Positions 23,094 to 32,469 of a stretch of DNA of 64,000 nucleotides are shown piece after piece; the stretch's first letter is position 1, and each line of letters begins with the position of its first letter. A model generated the notes under the pieces. It was given only the letters and a program-made list of their open reading frames with translations, was not told where the DNA came from and searched no databases. The translations under genes and the position numbers were made by a program. Location of the stretch: the NCBI GenBank assembly GCA_036852015.1, contig JAANDG010000230.1, positions 1-64,000 of the forward strand, read 5' to 3'. Source of the DNA: Pelodera strongyloides (taxonomy: Eukaryota > Nematoda > Chromadorea > Rhabditida > Rhabditidae).

Positions 23094-23189
23094 AAGAACA
23101 TGATTCGTACGGTGGTTGTTCTGGTCCAACAACCTACTACTGGATCCCGGTTTTTTCTCCCCCAAGACTCTTCCTTGGAAATGATTGAG
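23094..23189 (+). ncRNA. Family 1 module 7 (hairpin 23107-23140)
   Basis: Stem GGTTGTT/AACAACC, seven perfect pairs around CTGGTCC, with GTA/TAC further out. Acceptor ttttaag, donor gtttgt. Confidence 0.5.
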
Positions 23190-23390
23190 GTTTGTTGTTG
23201 TGTAATTGCAATTGCTTTTTCGTTTTCGCTGTATTTCAACTTACATGTAGTTTGCATGTAGCTATGTCTTTTTTTATTGGCTTAGTTGCTTCCTATTGAT
23301 TTTGGACTGCGTTCTTCGTATTGTTGGTTTCTGACGAACGTTTCTGCTTCTTCAATTGGTTGACTATTTTTGTTAACCAAAGTTTTATAG

Positions 23391-23513
23391 AACCGACTGA
23401 TTACTGTGGTTGGTGCTATCGATTCTCGGAATGTTGATCAAGTTGTGAACGAAGGAAGTGGTTGTTTGAGAAACTGGAAAAGGCTGGATTTGCGAAGAAC
23501 GTTTTGGTTGAAG
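23391..23513 (+). other. Putative exon M2, frame-disrupted relative of M1
   Basis: Bounded by ttatag and gtttgcg. Residues aligning with M1 (WLFEKLEKAGFAKNVLVE) are preserved, but in their frame a TGA lies upstream. The unbroken frame is a different one. It is either a decayed coding copy or non-coding. Confidence 0.35.
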
Positions 23514-23825
23514 GTTTGCGCTTGTTTCTTTAGCTTCTTTATTATTGCCTGAGTAAGTTAGCGATAGGGATAGGGTTTTTAATGATAGGATTGCGCACCC
23601 TTTCTTTGGCATGAGCTCATGCACATACGCAATGCGCACCGTTTCTTTGCATATTGCGCATGTGCTTTCCTACCGTACCTGCTCTCTGAAGAAGAGAAAC
23701 GACGCCCTCTCTGTATAGTTTTTTTTGATCGATAAACCTCTGTAGTGTGTGTATTGTGGCACAGAATCAGACTATTCTGTGATATGTAAAATGGACTGTG
23801 CTGTAATCTAATAGTGACTTTTAAG

Positions 23826-23999
23826 GGAACCTGGTCGAGAGGTATAGTAGGGTGTTGTTTGGTCGCCAACCCCTGTACTGACTCCTGGAGTTCTGGCTGG
23901 CTGAAAAGTGAAATGGTCGATCCTTTGGAGTCGAGCTCACGGATGGTGGTCGTTGCGAGAATGAGGCTGATTTTTGGAAGAATGTATTTGTAGAAGAAG
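23826..23999 (+). ncRNA. Family 1 module 8 (hairpin 23846-23879)
   Basis: Stem AGTA..GGG pairs with CCC..TACT (2-nt bulge) and TGTTG/CAAC closes the top. Outer GAAC/GTTC. The module continues into an M-like tail (GTCGATCC..GGAGTCGAGCTC). The 3' border is uncertain. Confidence 0.45.
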
Positions 24000-24188
24000 G
24001 TTCGTTCGCTTTTTTTACTTTATCGGTTCGTTCATAAATAAGTTTGCTCGGATAGATTCCGTTTAAGGAGAGTCGGTATTTCGTGTGGAATATAAATGTA
24101 AAGAGCAATGGGTTGTACTCCAATGTGTTTAGTGAGTACCTGGTGGAAGCAATGTATCGCTTCTAATCTAGTAAATATCACTTTTTAG

Positions 24189-24365
24189 GTAGAACGTATG
24201 GTCGAATGAATGAGCAAGGTTTGGGCAGCATTGCTCATGGATCCCAGTTTCTGGTGGTTGATGCGGACAATAGACTGGTCGGATACTTTGGAAGTCAAGC
24301 TCATGCGTGGAAGGTTTCCGATGTAAGGAGAAGATTGATATATGGAAGATTGGATTGAAGAAGGT
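24189..24365 (+). ncRNA. Family 1 module 9 (hairpin 24210-24238)
   Basis: Stem ATGAGCAA/TTGCTCAT, eight perfect pairs; the usual CTGGTCC loop is replaced. Followed by an M-like tail. One frame is open for about 45 codons (contains GLGSIAHGSQFLVVDADNRL). Donor choice is uncertain: gtaagg at 24323 or gttcgcg near 24363. Confidence 0.45.
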
Positions 24366-24511
24366 TCGCGTTTATCACATTTGTTTTATTGGTTTTTGGG
24401 TATGCTCGCGATATGTCTTAATTAGGAATCGGTACGTGTGCGGTAGGATGCGTCGTGTATGTAGTAGTGTAAAATGTAGTGAAATGTAGACTAATAATTA
24501 TGACTTTTCAG

Positions 24512-24662
24512 ATGAACTCGTCGAGAGGTCGTGTTGTTTGGTCAGCAACTAGTCTACTGCCTCCCGGTTCTTGTTGGTCGATGTGGAGTGATACTCGATA
24601 GTTTTTGATGTCAAGCTCAAGATTGAAGGTTTTCGCTGTAAGGAGAAGATTATATTGAAGAA
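24512..24662 (+). ncRNA. Family 1 module 10 (hairpin 24533-24549)
   Basis: Short stem GTTG/CAAC with outer GAAC..CG/CG..GTTC. All three frames are interrupted. M-like tail; the downstream border is uncertain. Confidence 0.4.
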
Positions 24663-24768
24663 GGTTTGCGTTTATCACATTCGTTTTATTTGTCTTTGAG
24701 TATGCTTGCAATAGGTCATATTTAGAGAATTGGCTATTTGCGCGCGATTGTGTAGTATATTGTAAAAT

Positions 24769-24943
24769 TTAAAGCTAAATACCGGCCGGTTTTTGAAACA
24801 CATCGACGAGTACTCTATGCTTTCATATGCGTCATATGTTAATGAGCATTAATTTGAATAAAAAATAGACCCCTTTTAGAATAACTGCATAAGAATGCTG
24901 ATATTTGAGATGCGTTTCAAAAATCGGCTGGTTTTCGCTTTAA
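24769..24943. mobile_element. TTAA MITE, copy 7
   Basis: TTAA at both ends. Left AGCTAAATACCGGCCGG, right ATCGGCTGGTTTTCGC. Confidence 0.8.
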
Positions 24944-24974
24944 TGTGGCTGTAATTTAAAAATATGGCTTTCAG

Positions 24975-25095
24975 GTGAACTTGATTGAGAGGTACTTTGT
25001 ACTGTCTCTCATTTCTCCTGGTTGTTTGAAGAAGTGTGATACTCGATCCTTGAAGTGCGCACTGATGTGTAGAAGAAAGTATTTGTTCGAAGAAG
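24975..25095 (+). ncRNA. Family 1 module 11, apical hairpin deleted
   Basis: After the tttcag acceptor the sequence matches module 12, but the top of the hairpin is missing: GAGAGGTAC-TTT-GTACTGTCTCTC remains. The lower stem pairs still face each other, so the deletion removed a structural unit. Confidence 0.45.
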
Positions 25096-25228
25096 GTTCG
25101 TTTTTTCAGTCACCTTTGCTGACTCTTTAATTTTGTTTACAATAGGAATGGTATACTCCCGCGATGGATGCCTTTTGTATATACCTTAAAAGCTAATTGG
25201 CTCTGATCTAATAACTGTGACTTTTCAG

Positions 25229-25370
25229 GTGAACTTGATTGAGAGGTGCGGAGTTGCCGGGTCACCAACTTTTGTACTGTCTCTCATGTTCTGGTTGGTT
25301 GAAGAGGAGTCGATTCTTGAAGTGTACACGGATATGTGGAGGAAACTAGGAAACTGATTGTTCTGAGAAG
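25229..25370 (+). ncRNA. Family 1 module 12 (hairpin 25246-25277)
   Basis: Stem GTGC/GTAC with wobbles, AGTTG/CAACT at the top, and outer GAGAG/CTCTC and GAAC/GTTC. Acceptor cttttcag; the 3' border before gttcgtt is approximate. Confidence 0.45.
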
Positions 25371-25462
25371 GTTCGTTTTTTTAAAGTCATATTTGCTTTG
25401 TTTTATAGTTTCTCGTTAATAAGTGCTTTACGCGAAAATACATGCAATTTCAGTTCCACCAG

Positions 25463-25619
25463 TTAAAGCGTAGTAGCGGCCGGTTTTGAAATGCATTAAA
25501 TGAACTCCTGTACAGTACAGTAGATGCAACCGAGCATTATTATAATTGACCGCATTTAGCGTAAACATATAGGAGTGCAGTTAGTTGAGGTTCAAAAATC
25601 GGTCGTTAGTTCGCTTTAT
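25463..25619. mobile_element. TTAA MITE, copy 8
   Basis: Left TTAAAGCG followed by AGCGGCCGGTTTTGAAATGC. The right end is diverged (AATCGGTCGTTAGTTCGC). Confidence 0.7.
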
Positions 25620-25634
25620 ATATGCAACTTTCAG

Positions 25635-25765
25635 AACTGTGATGGGCGGCTGTTAAGCTGACGAGTGAAGATTGTTATGGCTCTTGAGAGGACAGACGAA
25701 GATTCACGGAGATAGACCAAGGACCTAATTCCCCTGTGGACCTATGGATCTTTCTCTGGATCAAG
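25635..25765 (+). ncRNA. Family 2 module 1 (hairpin 25699-25752)
   Basis: Acceptor tttcag, donor gtgagt. Nested stems AAGATTCA/TGGATCTT (one G-U), ATAG/CTAT, CCA/TGG and AGG/CCT. All three frames contain stops, so the exon is non-coding as a whole. Confidence 0.5.
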
Positions 25766-26012
25766 GTGAGTAATTTGCTTAATGTTTTTTATTTTCTAAT
25801 TCTAATTGATAGCCTGCTGGCCAGTAGTTATAGCATAGGCCGCTGCTACCCAATATTGCTCAAAGATGAAATCGATAGTTTTATGCTTTCTCGGTAATAG
25901 CTTCTGTAGTTATGTCATTATATTATGATTGAATACGCAGTATGATCAACCCTCAAAAATTATGTTTTCTTTTTGAGCGAGTACTTTTCATCTGTTAGAC
26001 GTAGATAGAGGC

Positions 26013-26231
26013 TTGAGACAGGTAAAAAATTTGCTATTTTCTTGGTATTACGGTTTTACAACATTAACATTTGTAGAGCTGCTGGAGCCTGGTAATGTAT
26101 TACACCGGTGGAAACGATGTAGTGGAGTTGTTTCGGTCTCGAGTTGTACATCGCGATGGATGTCTACCGAGAAGATGACTGCGGATAAGCAGATTTGGGA
26201 GTCCGAAGGTTGGGATTTTTGTTTGCTTTAG
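26013..26231 (+). other. Open stretch between modules, possible exon
   Basis: An open frame of about 72 codons lies here without clear splice borders (it contains ELLEPGNVLHRWKRCSGVV). Composition is unremarkable. Reported only because nothing else covers 25770-26440. Confidence 0.2.
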
Positions 26232-26443
26232 ACTTATGAGTAATCTTCTTTCACTCGTATATGTAATCAAACTGTGTACGCGACCCCAATAGTTCATTCG
26301 TTCATCAGGGAAGTTGGTTATATAATAACAACAAGTGTTTATTGGACCAACGAGGCGTATGGTCAACGAAGAAAAGTTTTTGAGGTAGCGGCTATTACCT
26401 CGTGTATAATGGAATGGAATGTAGTACATGCAAGTTGTTTTAG

Positions 26444-26574
26444 AGGGAGATCGAATGAACGGCCGGTCGAATGAACGTGCAAGATTGTTGATGCGGGCGG
26501 CATTCTTTGTACGCGGATCCCAGCCAATATTTGATTGTTCGCGGAAACTGTCTTGGAAGGTCGAATGGATTGAG
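26444..26574 (+). ncRNA. Family 1 module 13 (hairpin 26476-26513)
   Basis: Stem CGTGCA/TGTACG with AGA/TCT. Paralogue of module 5, but a 7-bp register change puts the open frame in another phase. Followed by an intron about 90% identical to that after module 5. Confidence 0.45.
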
Positions 26575-26771
26575 GTTCGTTGTTTTTGTAATTCATTTGT
26601 AATTGTGAACTTATGACTTATGATAGTATTTCACATTGGTTTGAGTTTGAAGCCCTTAGATCTCAAACGACAAACGTTTGTAGTGGGAATATTTCGTGAT
26701 GATGCCAAGTTTATCTTGGGGTTATGTAGTTGAATGCACCATTAACCATTTAGGAATTGGTATTTATTTAG

Positions 26772-26889
26772 GGGAGAACTGTTCGAGCATCATACGAGGT
26801 TGTTCTGGTCAAACTTCCGTCGTATTGGATCACAGTGCCTTTTTTGTTTCAAGAGACTTGAGACTGACGTGACGATGGAAATGAACGAG
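26772..26889 (+). ncRNA. Family 1 module 14 (hairpin 26792-26825)
   Basis: Stem ATACGA/TCGTAT; outer ACTGT/ACAGT. Near-duplicate of module 6. One frame is open in both copies; several indels between them net to +12 nt, which keeps phase. This is the best within-family hint of coding. Confidence 0.5.
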
Positions 26890-26962
26890 GTTAGTGGTTT
26901 TTAGGCGCTGTGTCATTTTGACAATATTGCTGACAGTGTCGTATGTTCGTGTAGGATGACTT

Positions 26963-26992
26963 TTTCAAAAACCGGCCGGCATTTTGCTTTAA
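26963..26992. mobile_element. TTAA MITE, copy 9 (right-end fragment)
   Basis: Only TTCAAAAACCGGCCGGCATT and TTGCTTTAA remain, about 30 bp. Confidence 0.7.
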
Positions 26993-27062
26993 CTTTGCTT
27001 TAGTAGTTGACCAGTTTCTCGGATTTATGTAACAAATCAAATTAAATAAGCAAATCTTTCAG

Positions 27063-27178
27063 ATTGGTGGCACGAAACAAGCTGTTCGTGTTGGGTCTTG
27101 CGACAGACGAGGTGTCCCGAAGATAGGCCAAGGACCATAATGACCCTGTGGACCTATTGACTCTAGGTCTTTAGCAAG
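27063..27178 (+). ncRNA. Family 2 module 2 (hairpin 27123-27157)
   Basis: ATAGG/CCTAT, CCA/TGG, AGG/CCT, with a weaker lower stem (GTGTC/GACTC, one mismatch). Donor gtgagc after TTAGCAAG. Confidence 0.5.
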
Positions 27179-27326
27179 GTGAGCTCGTTAGTTAATGTCC
27201 TTTGTTGTGTTTATTTGTTTTTACTGATGACCACGATATGTCACTACACTAATGGTGGTGGTGAAAGATATAGTTTTATAATTTTTCGTAAATAAGTGCT
27301 TTATGTGAAAATATGTGCAGTTTCAG

Positions 27327-27492
27327 TTAAAGCGTAATGTAATAACGGCCGGTTTTAAATGCATGTCAATTATCTGCACTCATGTACATAACATGCAAAA
27401 TTGCAAACGAGCATTATTAGAATCGAAGAGTAAACACTTAGGAATACAGTTAGTGAGGTGCACTTGAAAAACCTGCGACTAGTTCACTTTAA
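27327..27492. mobile_element. TTAA MITE, copy 10
   Basis: TTAA at both ends. Left AGCGTAATGTAATAACGGCC, right diverged. Confidence 0.65.
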
Positions 27493-27611
27493 ATAGACAA
27501 CTTTTAAGAACTGACCCACTGACACAAGAAGAAGCTGAAACGTTTGAAGCAGTCTACATAAGACTGCTACTGGTGAAAACTCTTAAACTCTAATTTTTTT
27601 ATAAATTTCAG

Positions 27612-27788
27612 TACTTGATACCGATACCGACGGAAATGGCACTTGAGAGGACAGACGAAGATTCAAGGAGATAGGCCAAGGACGTACTTCCCCTGTGGAC
27701 CTATGAATCTTTCTCTGGATCAAGGTGTCCCGGAGATAGGAAGGACCGTAATGCCCCATGGACCTATGGATGCTAGGTCTTGAGCAAG
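27612..27788 (+). ncRNA. Family 2 module 3, two hairpins in one exon
   Basis: Hairpin a (27658-27711): AAGATTCA/TGAATCTT, ATAGG/CCTAT, CCA/TGG, AGG/CCT. Hairpin b (27728-27760): TCC/GGA, ATAGG/CCTAT. The exon ends GAGCAAG before gtgagt. Two units appear to have fused when an intron was lost. Confidence 0.5.
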
Positions 27789-28128
27789 GTGAGTAATTTA
27801 GTCCGTGTTTTTTTTATTTCTATTTCTAATTGATGGTCTGATGATTAATGGCCACTTGGCAACTATCAAGTATTGGTGGAAAGCGGTAGTTTTGTAGATT
27901 TATAAGTTTTTTACTTGGAGATGTACATGCATGTGTATGCATATGCACACCGTGTATTTGGTTTTCCGTTAGATGTTTTCATTCCCGCGGATGCTCGCCC
28001 CTATCTACCGAAATAGTTAATATAGTTAATATCTCTATTTTTGTTTCTACTTGATGGCCTGATCCTGATGACCAGTAGGCTGCTACTCAATATTATTGAA
28101 CTCTATAAGTAGTTTTCATAAATTACAG

Positions 28129-28253
28129 TATTGAAGCTGAGCTGACTAAAGATTGTTACGGCTCTTCGGAGGACAGACGAGACGAAGTTCCGCGGAAATA
28201 GGCCAAGGACGTCGTTCCCCTGTGGTACCTATGGAATTTTCCTCTGGATCAAG
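28129..28253 (+). ncRNA. Family 2 module 4 (hairpin 28184-28241)
   Basis: Lower stem GAA.TTCC/GGAA.TTC replaces the AAGATTCA/TGAATCTT of module 3, so TTCA/TGAA became TTCC/GGAA, a compensatory change. The upper ATAGG/CCTAT is kept. Donor gtgagt. Confidence 0.5.
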
Positions 28254-28482
28254 GTGAGTACGATAGTTCGTGTCATTATTTATTTATACTTGAAGGTCTG
28301 ATGGCCGTGGACCATGGCCGCACCTACCCAGTACTGCTGAAAGTTGAAAATGACTGTTTTGTATTTGCTCGTTAATAACTTCGTTGCTTGTGGATGTGTA
28401 TATTGTGTACGGAATACGCTCAAGTAGACATTTTTAAGAATGATGTGGTGTTCTTGTCGAGTTTCGAGTCCTTTTGATGTGC

Positions 28483-28663
28483 TTAAAGCGAAATATCAGC
28501 CGATTTGTGAAACACATCAAGTACACAAGCATTCCTATGCAGCTTATGCAAATGAATATAAATAGAATAGAGAATCGCGCTAAATTCAAGCAACTTAGCG
28601 TAAATACTTAGGAATTAATTTGTACACGATGCGTTTCGGAAATCGGCCTGTGTTACGCTTTAA
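28483..28663. mobile_element. TTAA MITE, copy 11
   Basis: TTAA at both ends. AGCGAAATATCAGCCG and CGGCCTGTGTTACGC. Confidence 0.8.
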
Positions 28664-28699
28664 GTTAGAAGTGCTCAACTACAATAAGTGACCTTTCAG

Positions 28700-28860
28700 A
28701 TTTGGTGAGAGGAAATGGAAAAAGCAAAAAGCTCGGCATTGACATTGCCTGAGTATAGTGGAGTAAAGTGGCGTCAAGGAAGATTGGCTGGTACTTGTGT
28801 CAAGCTGAAAGTGTGGTCCGGACGTGATGCCGCGAGACCGGGAGAGGGAGACTGATAAAG
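28700..28860 (+). ncRNA. Family 3 module 1 (hairpin 28775-28797)
   Basis: Acceptor cctttcag, donor gtgggt after GACTGATAAAG. Weak stem CAAG/CTTG around ATTGGCTG. Shares GTCAAGGAAG and GGACGTGATGCC with modules 2 and 3. Confidence 0.45.
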
Positions 28861-29075
28861 GTGGGTCGAATAGCAAAACTCTTTGGTTTGGTTGTGTGTA
28901 TGTATGGTTGTATGTATGTTTGTTAGTATGTATTTTTGTATGTGTATATTTGTTTGTCTATTTACTTTATGGTTTCGGTTTCAGAGTGACTTTCGCTTTC
29001 GGGCACGGGCTTCTTTAACGACGATTTTGTTTTCATTCGTCTGAAGAACTTCGTCATAATCACAATTTATTTTAG

Positions 29076-29186
29076 CCCCGAGAGATAATATGGCGTCAAG
29101 GAAGAATGGCTGTTCCTTGAGTCAATATTCAAGATGAAAATTTGGTTCGGACGTTATGCCCCGAGACCTGTGGGAGGCTGATAAAG
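29076..29186 (+). ncRNA. Family 3 module 2 (hairpin 29097-29119)
   Basis: CAAGGAA/TTCCTTG, seven pairs, loop GAATGGCTG. Starts CCCCGAGAGATAA and ends GGCTGATAAAG before gtgggt. Frames carry stops. Confidence 0.5.
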
Positions 29187-29342
29187 GTGGGTCGAATTTA
29201 ATTAGCTTTTTTTTGTTTATATGTTTGTTTGTTCGTCCGTTCGTTTGATTTCGGGTTTCAGAGGGACTTTCTCTTTCGGGCTTCTTTAACGACGATTTTG
29301 TTACCATTCGTCTGACGAATTTTCTTCATGGTTTTGTTTCAG

Positions 29343-29455
29343 CCCCGAGAGATAACATGACGTCAAGGAAGGATGGCTGTTCCTTGTGCCAAGATGGAAT
29401 TAATGGAAATGAGGTTCGGACGTGATGCCCCGAGACCTGTGGGAGACTGATAAAG
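29343..29455 (+). ncRNA. Family 3 module 3 (hairpin 29362-29384)
   Basis: CAAGGAA/TTCCTTG, loop GGATGGCTG. Nearly the same exon as module 2, including the upstream intron tail (GACGATTTTGTT, CGTCTGA). Confidence 0.5.
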
Positions 29456-29694
29456 GTGAGTAGCTAATCAATATCATTCTTTTCTCTTAGTGATCCTCGG
29501 AAACTGTTAAGGTGGTCTAGTGATAACATAATAAATATTCAAATATTATAATACTTATTTATTTATTTGTTTTGGTTTGGTTTTGGGCTTTCAGAGTTGC
29601 CTTAGGGAGATGCTTTAGTCACGATGTTGTTTTCCTTCGTCTGAAGAATTGCGTCATGGTTTTGTTTTAGCCCTGAGTGAAACTGTGATGAACG

Positions 29695-30054
29695 ATGACT
29701 TTATCTGATGAATTATCGTGCGAGAAATGTCTTTCGTCGTTGTACGATAGACGATTGGCAAGCATACGAATGCGCTCCCGTGTGGTGAGTCAGCTTTTTA
29801 TCTCAATTGAGTGCCATCAAATTTCCGTAATAGATCTGTTGAATATTTTGTTTGTAATAAGTACGGTAGCTATGAAATGGAGCGTTACCCGTGCGTGAAT
29901 TGGGGCGATGATTCAGTGTCCACATTGTGATTTTCTTATACCGTAGGTCTGGGATTTCAGAAGTATTGATGTGTTACCGCACAATGTATGGAATGATGCT
30001 GGTTGGCGGGAAGGCTGGCTAGCGCTAGAGGCTCTGTCGCTACCGTATGAATAA
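29695..30054 (+). CDS. Two-exon gene model 4, 65 residues
   Basis: Exon 1 follows a ttttag at 29670 (CDS 29695-29784); exon 2 is 29947-30054. They join in phase 0 from ATG to TAA, with AATAAA at 30058. The product has CEKC near residue 9 and a Trp-rich tail (VWNDAGWREGWLALEALSLP). No family is recognised. Exon 1 begins like a family 3 module (CCCTGAG), so this may be a chance frame within the array. Immediately downstream, 30064-30128 repeats the family 2/3 3' motif (GTGATGCCCCTGAGACC, ending TTCAAG before gtgagt). Confidence 0.35.
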
Positions 30055-30410
30055 GAAAATAAACTGTGGTCAATATGGAGTGATGCCCCTGAGACCTGAG
30101 ACTATGGATGCAATTGAGTGTTCAAGGTGAGTGCCTTAGTTGATGACATGATTTCCATGTTTCTGGTCCTTTTTGAATATTCACACAGGTGTACAACAGG
30201 GAATTACTAATTACTGAATAAATTAATAACATACTTCGCACTTCGCACTACTTAAATATCGTAGTAAATTTTCATCGAGCCTTCGGGTATTTCAACAACT
30301 CCATACCGTTACTGGTATTGTGGTAGGCATACGTTTCGGTTCTCATTGTTAAAAGCTCTGTCCGACTGTTGTCTTCAATGTAGTATGTTTAAACTTTTAG
30401 TGTTCGCTCA

Positions 30411-32467
30411 ATGATTACGATTGCTTTGAAGCAGTCGAACGCGTGGGCGTGGGAAGCTCATAATCTGAAATGGATCGATTACCCCATGGTTCGCCTACGC
30501 TGTGTCTGGGAGTGCTGTGTAAAGGTACACTTTACTTTATTTCGATTTACTTCTTTTAATATGTAAACGTATGCTGATAGACTACTTATTTTTGCTAATA
30601 AAGCATTTTTTCGTCTCGGAGAACTTAGCATTTTAATGATTTGCATTTCAGAAGGCCTATGAGCATGTTGTGTGCTTTTGCCGACGCCTTGAAAAGGACG
30701 GAATAAAGGCCGAATTCGATGCTCGACTTGAATTGTTACCCGAACCCGAAGCATGGTTGAATTTGAATGCGCTCCCGAAAGGTGAGTTCTTAAGTGGCTT
30801 CCTTATTTCATTGGGTGTCACATGTTTGTTAGCTTGGGCTTGGTGTATGGTAATTAGCATTACTATATTTGTCCTGCTGAAACATTCAACATTTTAGGAT
30901 GTGGCTAACGTTAGTGATTTTAGATGAAGTTCTGTTGATGTTGCTGTGAGGTAGATGAGGAATGAGAAGGAAATTGTGTCCTCAAGCTCTGCTACTCCTT
31001 AACTCTGTGTTCACCGAGATGTACGTGGGTGTCTGTCTTAACGTAAGTTTGGGACCTGTTGATGCTAATGCTGCCTATATCACTGTACTGTACATTGTGT
31101 CTAATTATTTGAAACATTAACATTTAAGCCTGAGCCTAAGCCTTCCGGGAAAACATGTCACTCTTTTCAGTGCGTGTTGCTTTGCTTTTCGGACGATGTT
31201 ATGGCCTGTACTGCGTGAAGCTTATGGTGAAACTGAATAGGATAGCTGCTCCATTGTATTGCGACTGCAAGTTGCGGATCGCGGTGTATTCGTACTGCCG
31301 ACAGCTACATTGGTGAGTACACTATGAATCCAAATTCACCTTTATGTCTTATTATTATTTATTATTGATGTATGGAGCAATTAGGCGTATTTGGCTTAGG
31401 CTTAGCCTACGCCTAAGCCTTTTTTTTTGATATGTTGGTAACGGTCCGTACCCCGTTTTATCCGTACCTAGATGAGGCGTGTGGCCTTGTATTACCAGTA
31501 CGTGTATTTATGAGTAATATGTACACATATTGTTTTAGCTGTTGTGACGTCGGGCGCTGATATCTGATGTCTATGTCTGTTGTCTATGATTGATTGATGT
31601 ACAACTGAATTGATGTCTACGTTGTCATCAAGCACCTGAACCCGATATGCGATGGTTCAGTTCTTCAGACGGCTTGTGTTGATGTGAGTTTAGAATTTAT
31701 TATGGGGGTTAGTGGGTTTCATCGTACATTACATTCTTCTTGATTATTTTATCAGCGTGACTTTTTGGTCGTTTTACAAATGAAAGTGTGTTAGCTTTAT
31801 CAGTGATTGTGGATATGTTATGGGATTCGTACTTTTCAGTTGCTTGATTTTACATATACTGCATATTTAAAGCGAACTATGTGCCGGTTTTTTGAAAAAA
31901 AAAACGCCGAGTGAACTTCTTATGCAGCTTATGTAAACGAACATAAATTAGAGTAGAAAATCGAGCTAAATTTGAGTAACTTAGCTTACATATGTAAGAA
32001 TTCAACTGTCCATGATGCATTTCAAGAACCGCCCGGTATATTGCTTTAATGGGCATTTTTAGTGAACAACACTCTGTGAGAGTGTGGCCTCCGAACTCGG
32101 CTTCTTTGGACACGAGCGAAATGAAATGGGTCGATTGTCCACCCTCTTCGAATGTCGAAGAAGTGTCCCAGAACACTGACTTCCTCTTGATGGCCACCGT
32201 GCTAGACGATTTAAGCGAGGTTTGTTATTACTACTAAATTTCTTTTCGTAGTTGAATAGACAATGCGTTTCATGGTGAAGTATGGACTGGTTAGCGGGTG
32301 GAGCTTTCTGTAAGCATGGTTAGCTTGTTAAAAGGTCCGTTAAATGGGCTTGACTCTTGACGTCTTGACTTTTATGACTCATACAAATTCTTTAGCTTGT
32401 GTCGAGCCGACCTTCTGATGACCGACTAGTCCAGCCCCTGTACGACCGTGTGCCGTCTCACGTCTGA
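30411..32467 (+). CDS. Five-exon gene 5, 204-residue protein of unknown function
   Basis: Exons 30411-30524, 30652-30781, 31171-31312, 32063-32219 and 32396-32467 sum to 615 nt and keep phase through all four introns to TGA. Protein-like segments include WIDYPMVRLRCVWECCVKKA, CRRLEKDGIKAEFDARLELL, LFGRCYGLYCVKLMVKLN and WPPNSASLDTSEMKWVDC. It has many Cys and Trp in the first 130 residues and an acidic C-terminal part. No family is recognised. A ttttag acceptor lies only 10 nt before the ATG, so either a 5' UTR exon or a trans-spliced leader is implied. Intron 3 carries a MITE ending 14 bp before exon 4. Extra exon-like sequence at 31540-31676 would end the frame early. Confidence 0.6.
31867..32049. 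mobile_element. TTAA MITE, copy 12
   Basis: TTAA at both ends, AGCGAACTATGTGCCGG and CCGCCCGGTATATTGC. In intron 3 of gene 5. Confidence 0.8.
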
Positions 32468-32469
32468 AG

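Larger units (their letters stand above)
26440..26890 (+). repeat. Segmental duplicate of 21596-22017
   Basis: Exon, intron and next exon are all retained, with a shared ATTTAGGAATTGGTATTTAT block before the second acceptor. This is the youngest duplication in the array. Confidence 0.75.

Noticed and set aside
18519..30128. Box C/D snoRNA interpretation of TGATG and CTGA words in the exon families
   Set aside because: C and D box words are not placed at paired ends of any module and spacing differs among copies.
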